This document shows, one piece after another, positions 1 to 8,223 of a stretch of DNA of 64,000 nucleotides; the first letter of the stretch is position 1, and the number at the start of each line of letters is the position of its first letter. The notes beneath the pieces are model-generated. The model saw only the letters and a program-made list of their open reading frames with translations. It was not told where the DNA came from and searched no databases. The DNA comes from Bradyrhizobium sp. CCBAU 53421 (GTDB taxonomy: Bacteria > Pseudomonadota > Alphaproteobacteria > Rhizobiales > Xanthobacteraceae): positions 5,766,001 to 5,830,000 of the forward strand of contig NZ_CP030047.1 in assembly GCF_015291625.1 (NCBI RefSeq), read 5' to 3'. A program made the translations under genes and the position numbers.

Positions 1-156
1 CGGCACGTTGGGCGGAAGATTATTCCCCTGTTCGGCAAGCGCGGTAGAACCGGCCACTCCCGCCATCGCGGAGCCACCGGCCAGTGCTGCGCCCGCCTGA
101 AGGAATCGCCTGCGAGACGCCTCTCGCACGCGCTTGTCCGTCGTGTGTTCGCTCAT
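1..156 (-). CDS. Tat-exported protein, N-terminal fragment (possibly a SoxC-like sulfite dehydrogenase)
   Basis: Only the first 52 codons lie in the window; the gene runs off the left edge. The ATG is at 154-156. The N-terminus shows a classic twin-arginine signal: an S-R-R-R-F-L-Q motif at about residues 14-20, then an Ala/Gly-rich hydrophobic core and an A-L-A cleavage site near residue 42. This implies export of a folded, probably cofactor-bearing protein to the periplasm. The residues after the predicted cleavage (Q-G-N-N-L-P-P-N-V-P) resemble mature starts of SoxC-type molybdenum sulfite dehydrogenases, but this is from memory and too short to settle. The Tat signal is seen directly; the enzyme identity is a guess. 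Confidence 0.6.
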   Translation of the reverse strand, partial: MSEHTTDKRVREASRRRFLQAGAALAGGSAMAGVAGSTALAEQGNNLPPNVP

Positions 157-288
157 CGACGTTTTCCTCTGACGTTACGAGACGCAGCCTAACACCAAAC
201 GTCCGAGGCGAGGCAAGGCCTGGACGCGCAGAGCTGCATCGACGGCGCGTCGTGGCCGTTGCTCGCCGGCCCCGACTTGCGCGGCCAC

Positions 289-771
289 TCACATCCGTTC
301 GCCGGGCAATTGGCTGGCCTGCTTCACCCAGGCGGTGAACTGGGCTTCGTCGATCTCGTCGTTCTCGTGAAGGTGGAGATAACGCGTGTGCTGCTGCTTG
401 GACTCACCCGGCGGCACCGGATGCAGCGAGGCGCCGCGAAAGAACGCCACCTTGACGTAGCGCGTCAAGACATGGATGCCGAGGAACCAGCCTTGCCCAT
501 CCATGCCATACAGTGGCGAATTCCACTTCACCGCCTTGTGCACACCGGGAATGGTGCGCACGATGAGGCCGTCAAGCTTGCGTCCGATATCGCGCTTCCA
601 CCCCGGCATCGCCGCGATATAGGCTTGCACGGGCGAGTCACCATACCCTTTCGCGATCTGCGGATTGCCACCCGAAAGCAGGCGCGGCTTTGCTGCACCG
701 CGCTTCGTCGCGCTCTTCTTGACACTCTTCTTCGCACGCTTCGCTGACGTCTTGGGCGTCTTGCCGGCCAT
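289..771 (-). CDS. DUF1801 (YdhG-like) domain protein
   Basis: 160 aa. A Lys/Ala-rich N-terminal tail (residues 1-30) precedes a DUF1801 fold: a P-V-Q-A-Y-I-A-A-M-P-G-W-K-R stretch, then V-K-W-N-S-P-L-Y-G and a hydrophobic W-F-L-G-I-H strand, typical of the YdhG/YjbR-like fold. No catalytic residues are known for the family and no reaction can be assigned. I chose the ATG at 769-771 because the open frame further upstream has no family character and the basic tail is common in rhizobial homologues. It is flanked by the Tat protein and the dioxygenase on the same strand but with gaps over 130 bp, so it is probably monocistronic. Confidence 0.8.
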   Translation of the reverse strand: MAGKTPKTSAKRAKKSVKKSATKRGAAKPRLLSGGNPQIAKGYGDSPVQAYIAAMPGWKRDIGRKLDGLIVRTIPGVHKAVKWNSPLYGMDGQGWFLGIHVLTRYVKVAFFRGASLHPVPPGESKQQHTRYLHLHENDEIDEAQFTAWVKQASQLPGERM

Positions 772-920
772 TGTGCCTATTCCCATCAGTTCACTATCGC
801 GCCCAGCGTCGACCGCTCGAGCCGGATCATATCGACTATGCGTGCATGTTGTCGTCATCCACTTTAGATGTGCGCGGCGGCGGATCGACGCGCTTGATCT
901 TGCGCCGTACGACCCGACGC

Positions 921-1877
921 CTAGCCGGCCACCGGCGGCGTGCCGTGGGTGTGGAACGACTCGATCGTCTTCAATCCCCAGGCCTGGCCCTTCTTGCGTT
1001 CCTCCTCGGTCCACACGATCGGCTTCCAGTCCGGCGCGAGGATCAGCCGGGCGCCGGCATTGGCGACCTCGACGCGGTTGCCGCCGGGTTCATAGACATA
1101 GAGGAAGAAGGTCTGCTGGATCGCGTGCTTGTGCGGCCCGGTCTCGATATGCACGCCGTGCTCGAGGAAGATGTCCGCGGCCCGCAGGATCTCCTCGCGG
1201 CTGTCGAGCGCGTAGGTCACATGATGGAAACGGCCGCTCTTGCCGTAGTGGTCGCGCGTATAGGCGAAGTCGTAGCTCTTGTTCGACATCGTCATCCACA
1301 TCGCCGCTTCCGTGCCGTCGTTGAGCACGATCTGCTCGGTGGTCCGGCACCCCAGGTAGGTCTCGAAGAACAGGCGATTGGCCTTGATGTCGACCGCGAG
1401 GCAGTTGAGATGGTCGAGCCGGCGGACGTTGACGCCGCGCGCCGGAAAGCGTTGCGCCTGGTTCTTCAACGCGGGCTTCAGCTCGGCCGGCGCCTCATAC
1501 CATTCGGTCTCGTAATAGAGCTCGATGACGTGGCCGTCGGGATCGCGGCAGCGGAATGCCGGTCCCTGCCCCATGTCGCCTTCAATCCAGCCGATGTCGA
1601 AGCCGGATCCTTTCAGCGCGGCAACGCGGCGCTCGAGCGCCTGCGGGCTGCGGGCCCGCAGCGCCATGTGCTCCATGCCTGATGTCTTCGACGCGGTCAG
1701 CTTCAGCGAGTAGCGCTCGTAATCGTCCCAGCCGCGCAGATAAACCGACTCGCCCTTCCGGCCACTGACGGTCATGCCCATGACATCGACGAAGAACGAC
1801 AAACTCTCGTCCGGCTTCGGCGTCAGCAGCTCCATGTGCCCGAGATGCGCGAGATCGAAGATCGGTTCCGGCTGCAT
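921..1877 (-). CDS. Extradiol ring-cleavage dioxygenase (catechol 2,3-dioxygenase-like, VOC superfamily)
   Basis: 318 aa, the usual length for two-domain type I extradiol dioxygenases. Two VOC modules are visible (about residues 8-125 and 152-275). The Fe(II) ligands of the 2-His-1-carboxylate triad fit His156 (D-H-L-N-C-L), His219 (R-F-H-H-V-T-Y) and Glu270 (N-R-V-E-V). The enzyme would insert O2 into a catecholic ring next to the hydroxyls. The exact substrate cannot be read from sequence, and no other meta-cleavage genes are adjacent. A perfect inverted repeat 70 bp upstream of the ATG is a likely operator. Family assignment is firm; catechol itself as substrate is inference. Confidence 0.88.
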   Translation of the reverse strand: MQPEPIFDLAHLGHMELLTPKPDESLSFFVDVMGMTVSGRKGESVYLRGWDDYERYSLKLTASKTSGMEHMALRARSPQALERRVAALKGSGFDIGWIEGDMGQGPAFRCRDPDGHVIELYYETEWYEAPAELKPALKNQAQRFPARGVNVRRLDHLNCLAVDIKANRLFFETYLGCRTTEQIVLNDGTEAAMWMTMSNKSYDFAYTRDHYGKSGRFHHVTYALDSREEILRAADIFLEHGVHIETGPHKHAIQQTFFLYVYEPGGNRVEVANAGARLILAPDWKPIVWTEEERKKGQAWGLKTIESFHTHGTPPVAG

Positions 1878-1946
1878 GGGCGGTCTCCCTCCGCGGCAAC
1901 GCCGGACCGACCTCTTTCAGCTCGGAGGGCAGCTGCGGCGCGTCGA

Positions 1947-1964
1947 TTTGTACTAGTGTACAAA
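1947..1964. promoter_or_regulatory. Operator-like inverted repeat TTTGTACTAGTGTACAAA
   Basis: Seven-base perfect arms (TTTGTAC / GTACAAA) around TAGT, in the 156-bp gap between the dioxygenase start (1877) and the small membrane protein gene. The GTAC-centred arms resemble binding sites of FadR-subfamily GntR regulators and of some TetR repressors. No regulator gene is adjacent, so it would be controlled in trans. Confidence 0.5.
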
Positions 1965-2033
1965 GGATTAGGTCTCGTCAACAAAATGTTGAGACCGGAA
2001 GATTGCAGCATCCGCCGAAGCCATCGTCCGTGC

Positions 2034-2219
2034 CTAGCCCTTGGACGCCATCACCGCTGCGGGTCCGTGCGGCCGGAAGATGGTCGCCGACACAGTCAGC
2101 GCAACGGCGAGCGCGCACACCATGCAGAGCTTCATCCGCGCAGTGCGGCGATCGGTCATCGGCAGGAAGAAGAAGAACGCGATTGCCAGAACGAGAAGCG
2201 CATTCACGAGAATGTACAT
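2034..2219 (-). CDS. Small two-helix membrane protein
   Basis: 61 aa. A hydrophobic N-terminal helix (about residues 2-20, including a run of four Phe) is followed by a short basic loop and a second hydrophobic segment (about 30-48). The start is supported by an AAGAGGG ribosome site seven bases before the ATG. The family is not recognised. It lies downstream of nothing obvious on its strand and 96 bp before the end of the c-di-GMP gene, so it could be its own unit. A perfect hairpin (2231-2249) sits immediately upstream of the ribosome site. Confidence 0.65.
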   Translation of the reverse strand: MYILVNALLVLAIAFFFFLPMTDRRTARMKLCMVCALAVALTVSATIFRPHGPAAVMASKG

Positions 2220-2230
2220 GGCGAGGCCCT

Positions 2231-2249
2231 CTTGTTGCGTATCAACAAG
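2231..2249 (-). promoter_or_regulatory. Hairpin directly upstream of the small membrane protein RBS
   Basis: CTTGTTG and CAACAAG form a perfect 7-bp stem with a 5-nt loop, ending two bases short of the AGAGGG ribosome site. It may be the terminator of the gene at 2316-4232 or a translational control element. The lack of a T-run argues weakly against a classical terminator. Confidence 0.3.
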
Positions 2250-2315
2250 ATGGACCGCCGCTCCCGCGGCCTTCCGTGGCTGAAATCACATATTGAAAAC
2301 GGCCGAGGCCGGCGG

Positions 2316-4232
2316 TCAGGCGACCGAGACCGCCTTCTCGCGATGCGACGACAGCAGCTTGCGGATTTCGACATCCGGCACCGGCCTGCTGAACAGGTAG
2401 CCCTGCATCTCGGTGCAGCCGAGGATGCGAAGCAGATTGCGCTGCTGCTCGGTCTCGACGCCCTCCGCGGTCGTCGTCATGTCGCTGGCGGCGGCGATGT
2501 TCACGACGGCCTGGACGATCGTGGACGATGCGCCGGTCCCCGCGAGATCCCTGATGAAGGCGCGGTCGATCTTGATCTTGTCGAACGGGAAGCGCTGCAG
2601 ATAGCTCAGCGACGAATAGCCGGTGCCGAAATCGTCGAGCGCGATGCGGACGCCGAGGTCGCGCAGCTGATGCAGGATGTCGAGCGCGACCTCGTCGTCG
2701 CGGATCAGCACCGCCTCGGTGATCTCGAGCTCGAGCCGCGAGGGCGCGAGCCCCGACGCCGCCAGCGCGGCGGCGACGTTCAGCGCCAGCGTCTGGCTCT
2801 TGAACTGGATCGGCGACACGTTGACGGCGACATGGATGTGATCCGGCCAGTTCACGGCTTCCCGGCACGCGGTGTTGAGCACCCAGTGCCCGAGATCGTT
2901 GATCAGGCCGGTATCCTCGGCGACCGGGATGAAATCGGCCGGCGAGATGGTGCCGCGCTCGGGATGACGCCAGCGCACCAGCGCCTCGCAGCAGCTGACG
3001 CGGCCGTCCTCGAGATGAAGCAGCGGTTGATAGTGCAGCTCGAAGCTGCCGTCAGCGATGGCCTGGCGCAATTCCAGTTCGAGGCTGCGCCGCGCCTTGG
3101 CGCGCGCGTCCATGCCGGCTTCGAAGAACCGGTAGGTGCGGCGGCCGTCGCTCTTGGCGCCATAGAGCGCAAGGTCGGCGTTGCGCAGCAATTGATCGAG
3201 CTCGAGCCCGTCGGCAGGCGCAACGGCGATACCGATGCTGGCATCGGTGGTGATCAGATGTCCGCTGCAATCGATCGGCCGGCGGATCGCCTGATAGATC
3301 GCTGCGAGGAGTTGCATGGTCTCGGTCTGGTCGCGGACCGCGGTCTGGATCACCGCAAACTCGTCACCGCCGAGCCGCGCCGCGACATCGGTTTCACCGA
3401 CGCAGCTGCGCAGCCGATCGGCAATCGCGCTGAGCAGCTCGTCGCCGATCTGATGGCCGAGCGCGTCGTTGACGCTCTTGAACTCGTCGATGTCGATATA
3501 CATGACCGCGAGCTGCTGATCCGGCCTGATCGCCTTCAGCGCCTGCTCCAGGCGCTGGCGGAACAGCACGCGGTTGGGCAGATCGGTGAGCGCATCGTAG
3601 TGCGCCATGTGGGCGATCTTGTTCTCGGTGCGCGTGCGATCGGTGACGTCCTCGATGGTCGCCACCCAGCCGCCTTCCGGCAGCGGCGTGTTGACGATCT
3701 CGATCGCGCGCCCACCCGGCGCCTGGGTCAGCTGGCGCGTAGCCCGGCCGAGCTTCACGTTGCCGATGATGGCATCGCAGAAATCGTCGACGTCGCCATC
3801 GAACGAGCCGGTCTCCTGCCGGTGCGCGATCAGCCGCTGCATGGTGCTGCCCGGTTTCGCCACATCTGGCGAGAGCCCGAACATCTCGATGTAGGGACGA
3901 TTGCAGATGATGATGCGCGCCGAGGCATCGTACAGCACGAGGCCCTGCGGGATGTTGTTCACGGCGGTCATCAGATTGCGACGTTCGGTGGCAAGCCGTG
4001 CGTCGGAGATTTCGTGCCGCTTCAGCAACAGGAAGACGATCACGGCCATGATCGCGAACGCCGCCATCAGCAGGCCTTCGCGCTCGCTCCACTGAGCCGT
4101 CGCGGTTCCGAACAGGCTGCCGACCAGCAGGCCGGCACAGAACGCCAGCCCCTTGGTCGAGCGGGTGTCGGCATTCCCTGACGTTGAATTGCGGTCTTCG
4201 TTGCGCACGCTGATCTCTCCCGGGCGCGGCAT
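2316..4232 (-). CDS. Membrane PAS-GGDEF-EAL protein (c-di-GMP cyclase/phosphodiesterase)
   Basis: 638 aa. Order: two membrane helices (about 28-46 and 53-70), a PAS domain (about 85-200), a GGDEF domain with intact G-G-D-E-F at 288-292, and an EAL domain with E-A-L at 416-418 and the metal-site D-D-F-G-T-G-Y motif. Both catalytic signatures are intact, so it could both make and degrade cyclic di-GMP. The RxxD inhibitory site expected just before GGDEF is not present (G-E-T-D instead), so product inhibition at the I-site is unlikely. The PAS domain suggests a small-molecule or redox input. The gene is divergent from the HerA-type ATPase across a 348-bp gap. Which activity dominates cannot be told from sequence. 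Confidence 0.95.
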   Translation of the reverse strand: MPRPGEISVRNEDRNSTSGNADTRSTKGLAFCAGLLVGSLFGTATAQWSEREGLLMAAFAIMAVIVFLLLKRHEISDARLATERRNLMTAVNNIPQGLVLYDASARIIICNRPYIEMFGLSPDVAKPGSTMQRLIAHRQETGSFDGDVDDFCDAIIGNVKLGRATRQLTQAPGGRAIEIVNTPLPEGGWVATIEDVTDRTRTENKIAHMAHYDALTDLPNRVLFRQRLEQALKAIRPDQQLAVMYIDIDEFKSVNDALGHQIGDELLSAIADRLRSCVGETDVAARLGGDEFAVIQTAVRDQTETMQLLAAIYQAIRRPIDCSGHLITTDASIGIAVAPADGLELDQLLRNADLALYGAKSDGRRTYRFFEAGMDARAKARRSLELELRQAIADGSFELHYQPLLHLEDGRVSCCEALVRWRHPERGTISPADFIPVAEDTGLINDLGHWVLNTACREAVNWPDHIHVAVNVSPIQFKSQTLALNVAAALAASGLAPSRLELEITEAVLIRDDEVALDILHQLRDLGVRIALDDFGTGYSSLSYLQRFPFDKIKIDRAFIRDLAGTGASSTIVQAVVNIAAASDMTTTAEGVETEQQRNLLRILGCTEMQGYLFSRPVPDVEIRKLLSSHREKAVSVA

Positions 4233-4580
4233 CGTTACGCGGCACTGATGGAAAGGTCGTTACAAGTCGCAGTTAGCAATCGGTTACGCGATACCTGGAG
4301 GCAGGGTGCCACAAATCGCGCCGACACCCCCGTAAAGATACGGAGCTGCCGCTCACTCCGCGGAGATGGTGAATCCCGCCTTAACGGCAAAACCGCGAAA
4401 CAGACCCGGCTGTGCCGGAAAGCGACGATTTCGCCGCCGATGCGCGCGACGAAGCGCAATGTCGCGGCACGATAGAAACAAATCGTCACCGGGAAGGTGT
4501 AGATTTAGCCGATGCGCAACCCCGGCGACTTAACGGTTTTTCCAATCCCGGGCGGGCATATTGGTCCGGACATTTAGATT
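4233..4580. other. Intergenic region between divergent genes
   Basis: 348 bp between the c-di-GMP gene (leftward) and the HerA-type ATPase gene (rightward). It must hold promoters for both. I see no clear palindrome, repeat or small ORF with a good ribosome site. Confidence 0.5.
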
Positions 4581-6353
4581 TTGAGAACGAGCCAGGCTGG
4601 AACTGTGACATCCTTCGGACGTGTGATCTCTGTGCGCGGCTCGCAGGCCCGGGTTGGGCTGCTGGCTGGCGGCCAAATGCAGCTTTCAGAGATGCGCGCA
4701 ACCGTCGGCCGGTTCGTCAGCATCCGCTGCGCGAGCTCGATCATCGTCGCCATGATCACCGAGGTGACGTGCGAGAACCTGCCGCCGTCCGACGAATACA
4801 TGGCGACCGCCTCGGTCGACCTGCTCGGCGAAATCCTCGGCGGCGACCGCCCGAAATTCCAGCGCGGCGTCACCCACTATCCGACCATCGGCGACAGCAC
4901 CGACCTGATCACGAACCAGGAGCTGCGCACGGTCTATGCGCCGAGCGGCTCGGACCAGATCAATGTCGGCACGCTGCAGCAGGATCGCTCTGTCATCGCC
5001 TATGTCGACGTCGAGGAAATGCTGTCCAAGCACTTCGCGGTGCTCGGCTCGACCGGCGTCGGCAAATCCACCGGCGTGTCGCTGCTGCTCAACGAGATCC
5101 TGAAGTCGCGGCCGAACCTGCGCATCTTCCTGCTCGACGTGCACAACGAATACGGCCGCTGCTTCGGCGAGCGCGCGCAGGTGCTCAACCCGCGAAACCT
5201 GAAGCTGCCGTTCTGGCTGTTCAACTTCGAAGAGATCGTCGACGTGCTGTTCGGCGGCCGGCCCGGCGTGCCCGAAGAGCTCGACATCCTCGCCGAAGTG
5301 ATCCCGATGGCGAAGGGCATCTACACCCAGTACCAGAACTCCGACCGGGTCGGTCTCGGGCTGAAGCGGGTCGACCCCAAGCAGGTCGGCTACACCGTCG
5401 ATACCCCGGTGCCCTACCGCCTCGTCGACCTGATCTCGCTGATCGACGAGCGCATGGGCAAGCTCGAGAACCGCTCCTCGCGCATCATCTATCACAAGCT
5501 GATCTCGCGCATCGACGCGGTGCGCAACGATCCGCGCTACGCCTTCATGTTCGACAATGCCAATGTCGGCGGCGACACCATGGCCGAGGTGATCAGCCAT
5601 CTGTTCCGCCTGCCCGCCAACGGCAAGCCGATGACCATCATGCAGCTCGCGGGCTTCCCCGCCGAAGTCGTCGATTCCGTGGTGTCGGTCTTGTGCCGCA
5701 TGGCGTTCGATTTCGGGCTGTGGAGCGACGGCGTCTCGCCGATGCTGTTCGTCTGCGAGGAAGCGCACCGCTACGCCTCCGCCGACCGCAACATCGGGTT
5801 CGGGCCAACCCGCAAGGCGGTGTCGCGCATCGCCAAGGAAGGCCGCAAATACGGCGTCTATCTCGGCCTGATCACCCAGCGCCCGGCCGAGCTCGACGCC
5901 ACCATCATCTCCCAGTGCAACACGCTGTTCACGATGCGCCTCGCCAACGACCGCGACCAGGCGTTGCTGCGCTCCGCGGTGTCGGACGCCGCCGCCAATT
6001 TGCTGTCGTTCGTGCCCTCGCTCGGCACCCGCGAGGTGCTGGCGTTCGGCGAAGGCGTGGCGCTGCCGACCCGGCTGCGCTTCAAGGAGGTGCCGCCGCA
6101 CCAGCTGCCGCGCGGCGAGGCCACCATCGCAACGGTGCCGTCGGTCACCGCCGGCCACGACATGCATTTCGTCAGCGCCGTGCTGGAGCGCTGGCGCGGC
6201 GCCACCTCGCATCGCGATTCGCCGAGCGGCGACGCCAGCTTCAACGCGCCGCCACCGGCGCGCACCATGGCGCCCGCCGAGGCGCCGATGCTGCAGCCGT
6301 CACTGGGCCTCGATCCCGACCGCTTCTCGCTCCTGAAGAAGCCGCTGCGTTGA
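4581..6353 (+). CDS. HerA-type (FtsK/HerA superfamily) ATPase
   Basis: 590 aa. The N-terminal HAS-barrel-like beta domain (about 5-60) begins within a few residues of a TTG start. The next Met (residue 33) would cut into it, so I kept TTG. The P-loop G-S-T-G-V-G-K-S-T is at 156-164. Walker B is at 388-394 with C-E-E-A-H, where the Glu-rich signature is typical of HerA. A conserved G-R-K-Y-G followed by I-T-Q-R-P lies at 421-435. HerA proteins are hexameric DNA translocases, usually with the nuclease NurA or, in defence systems, with other effectors. No nuclease, SIR2 or other effector gene is adjacent, so the role is unknown. Family certain, function inferred. Confidence 0.9.
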   Translation: MRTSQAGTVTSFGRVISVRGSQARVGLLAGGQMQLSEMRATVGRFVSIRCASSIIVAMITEVTCENLPPSDEYMATASVDLLGEILGGDRPKFQRGVTHYPTIGDSTDLITNQELRTVYAPSGSDQINVGTLQQDRSVIAYVDVEEMLSKHFAVLGSTGVGKSTGVSLLLNEILKSRPNLRIFLLDVHNEYGRCFGERAQVLNPRNLKLPFWLFNFEEIVDVLFGGRPGVPEELDILAEVIPMAKGIYTQYQNSDRVGLGLKRVDPKQVGYTVDTPVPYRLVDLISLIDERMGKLENRSSRIIYHKLISRIDAVRNDPRYAFMFDNANVGGDTMAEVISHLFRLPANGKPMTIMQLAGFPAEVVDSVVSVLCRMAFDFGLWSDGVSPMLFVCEEAHRYASADRNIGFGPTRKAVSRIAKEGRKYGVYLGLITQRPAELDATIISQCNTLFTMRLANDRDQALLRSAVSDAAANLLSFVPSLGTREVLAFGEGVALPTRLRFKEVPPHQLPRGEATIATVPSVTAGHDMHFVSAVLERWRGATSHRDSPSGDASFNAPPPARTMAPAEAPMLQPSLGLDPDRFSLLKKPLR

Positions 6354-6449
6354 CGTCATCGTGGCGGGGCGCCGATGCGGCTTGCGCCCAAGCCGTCATC
6401 CACTATGGTTTCGCGTGACGCCGCATATGCGGCATGCCGGAACCATGTC

Positions 6450-7028
6450 ATGACGCAGCCGACCGCAAAGCGCTTCCCGACGCCCGCTCTCGACAAGCTC
6501 CCCGAGGACGTCCGCGCCCGCATCCTGGCGGTGCAGGAGAAGTCCGGCTTCGTGCCGAACGTTTTCCTCACGCTGGCCTACCGCCCCGACGAGTTTCGCG
6601 CCTTCTTTGCCTATCACGACGCGCTGATGGAGAAGGACTCCGGCCTCTCAAAGGCCGAGCGCGAGATGATCGTGGTGGCAACCAGTGCCGCCAACCAGTG
6701 CCAGTATTGCGTGATCGCCCACGGTGCGATCCTGCGCATCCGCGCCAAGAACCCCGAGATCGCCGACCAGATCGCGGTCAACTACCGCAAGGCCGATATC
6801 ACGCCGCGGCAGCGCGCGATGCTCGACTTCGCGATGAAGGTCAGCCGTGCGGCCGAGGAGGTCTCGGAGGCGGACTTTACCGCGCTCGCCGCCCATGGCT
6901 TCAGCGACGACGACGTCTGGGACATCGCCGCTGTCGCGGCCTTCTTCGCGCTCTCGAACCGGCTCGCGAACGTCACCGGGATGCGGCCGAACAGCGAGTT
7001 CTACCTGCTCGGCCGGCAGCCGAAATAG
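6450..7028 (+). CDS. AhpD-like/peroxidase-related carboxymuconolactone decarboxylase family protein
   Basis: 192 aa. The signature C-Q-Y-C-V-I-A-H contains the CxxC and downstream His of AhpD-type alkylhydroperoxidases, which reduce peroxides through a Cys pair. The length fits the uncharacterised peroxidase-related subgroup. I chose the ATG at 6450, since the longer frame from 6375 adds a tail with no family resemblance. It is followed after 8 bp by the MgtC-like gene, so the two are probably co-transcribed. The redox role is a family inference. Confidence 0.85.
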   Translation: MTQPTAKRFPTPALDKLPEDVRARILAVQEKSGFVPNVFLTLAYRPDEFRAFFAYHDALMEKDSGLSKAEREMIVVATSAANQCQYCVIAHGAILRIRAKNPEIADQIAVNYRKADITPRQRAMLDFAMKVSRAAEEVSEADFTALAAHGFSDDDVWDIAAVAAFFALSNRLANVTGMRPNSEFYLLGRQPK

Positions 7029-7036
7029 AGGACGCC

Positions 7037-7549
7037 TTGACAGACTGGAGCGAGATCATCCTGCGTCTCGGCGCGGCCACGCTTGCCGGCAGCGCGATCG
7101 GGCTCGACCGCGACCTGCGCGGCAAGCCGATCGGCCTGAAGACGCTGGGTCTCGTCAGCCTCTCGACGGCCACGGTTGTGCTGCTGGCCTTGCATGGGGT
7201 CGATCCCGGGAAATTCACCGATGCGGTCAGTCGCGTGATCCAGGGCGTGCTGACCGGCATCGGCTTTCTCGGCGCCGGCGTGATCGTCCGGCGGGGCGAC
7301 CGCGATCAGGTGCACGGCCTGACCAGCGCGGCCTGCGCGTTCTTCGCCGCGTGCGTCGGGATCGTCTGCGGCGCCGGGCATTGGCCGATCGTCCTCACCG
7401 CGCTCGCGCTGGCATTCCTGCTGCTGACTTTCGGCAAGCGAACCGAGCGGTGGCTGCACCACGCGCTCGGCGGCAGGGAAGATCCACCCAAACCGGAGGC
7501 CGCGCCCGGTCAGTCGTCGGATGCCGGTCCGCACCAGCCGGGCAAGTAG
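7037..7549 (+). CDS. MgtC/SapB family membrane protein
   Basis: 170 aa, TTG start at 7037 preceded by GAGGA. It has the MgtC/SapB core: R-L-G-A-A-T-L-A-G-S-A-I-G-L-D-R-D near residues 10-26 with the conserved G-x-x-R-D-type motif, then L-T-G-I-G-F-L-G-A-G and four or five hydrophobic segments. The C-terminus is short and hydrophilic, without the ACT-like domain of virulence MgtC. MgtC relatives affect Mg2+ limitation growth and membrane potential; the exact role is unknown. Its last 40 bp overlap the end of the convergent ParB-like gene. Confidence 0.85.
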   Translation: MTDWSEIILRLGAATLAGSAIGLDRDLRGKPIGLKTLGLVSLSTATVVLLALHGVDPGKFTDAVSRVIQGVLTGIGFLGAGVIVRRGDRDQVHGLTSAACAFFAACVGIVCGAGHWPIVLTALALAFLLLTFGKRTERWLHHALGGREDPPKPEAAPGQSSDAGPHQPGK

Positions 7550-8136
7550 ACCGCGTCCTTGCTGCGGCCGAGCGCCAGGCCCTTCTCCAGCGCCTTGGCG
7601 AAATTGTTCTCCACCGTCTTGCGCGGGATGTGGCGGCGCAGGAAATCGGCCCACAGGAATTCGCTGAATGGCGTCGTGTCCTTGGCGAAGCCGCCGGCCC
7701 GGCGCATTTCGCCGGCAAGGCTGCGGAACGGATCGTCCTTGAGATCCTTGATCGACTTCGGAATGTCCCTGAAGTGGCAGCGCTCGCCCTTGGAATTGTA
7801 GGGATAGACCCAGCGCTTGTTGTCCATCACGCCCCAGAACACGTCACGCTCGACCATGGTGAGATCGCCGATCACCGTGACCAGGATGTCCTTGACGCCC
7901 TCCTCGTGCAGCGCCCGCGCCATGTGATGATGATCGACCACGTAGTAGCGATCGTCGGGACCGTGGACGACCGGGATCATGTGCTTGCCCAGCAGCTCGG
8001 CGCGCTTCTTCTCCGAGGCGTGCTCGCGCCAGCGCTTCCGCTTCTCCTTCACCTCCTGCATGCCGACCGTCATCTGGGTCGGCCGCAGCGACATGATCGG
8101 GACCGGTTTGACGTAAGGCTCGCGCGTATGGGCCAT
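7510..8136 (-). CDS. ParB-like (ParBc_2 type) nuclease-fold protein
   Basis: 208 aa. A run D-D-R-Y-Y-V-V-D-H-H-H-M-A-R-A matches the core of the ParB/sulfiredoxin-like fold (ParBc_2 group), with an E-K-K-R basic segment before it. There is no ParB HTH or dimer domain, so this is not a chromosome-partition ParB. I chose ATG at 8134-8136, eight bases after GGGAG; a GTG three codons earlier would leave no spacing. The 3' end overlaps the MgtC-like gene, and the start faces the KirBac gene across an 87-bp gap with a small palindrome. Biochemical function unknown. Confidence 0.8.
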   Translation of the reverse strand: MAHTREPYVKPVPIMSLRPTQMTVGMQEVKEKRKRWREHASEKKRAELLGKHMIPVVHGPDDRYYVVDHHHMARALHEEGVKDILVTVIGDLTMVERDVFWGVMDNKRWVYPYNSKGERCHFRDIPKSIKDLKDDPFRSLAGEMRRAGGFAKDTTPFSEFLWADFLRRHIPRKTVENNFAKALEKGLALGRSKDAVYLPGWCGPASDD

Positions 8137-8181
8137 GATTTGCACTCCCGTTTGACCGGCACTCCGGAATGGGTTCCATTA

Positions 8182-8194
8182 TGACATGATGTCA
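8182..8194. promoter_or_regulatory. Operator-like palindrome TGACATGATGTCA
   Basis: Perfect 6-base arms around one G, in the shared promoter gap of the ParB-like and KirBac genes. The position fits a repressor site that could control both. The cognate regulator is unknown. Confidence 0.4.
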
Positions 8195-8223
8195 GAGGCA
8201 GGCGGAAGAGCCGGTTCGGCGGA

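Noticed and set aside
1836..4181. A 781-codon open frame on the + strand opposite the c-di-GMP gene
   Set aside because: It is the antisense shadow of PAS-GGDEF-EAL. Its composition is rich in Arg, His and Asp, as expected of a GC-rich reverse frame, and it has no recognisable domain.
7510..8136. A chromosome-partition ParB
   Set aside because: There is no ParA neighbour, no HTH domain and no parS-like site; only the ParB-like core is present.
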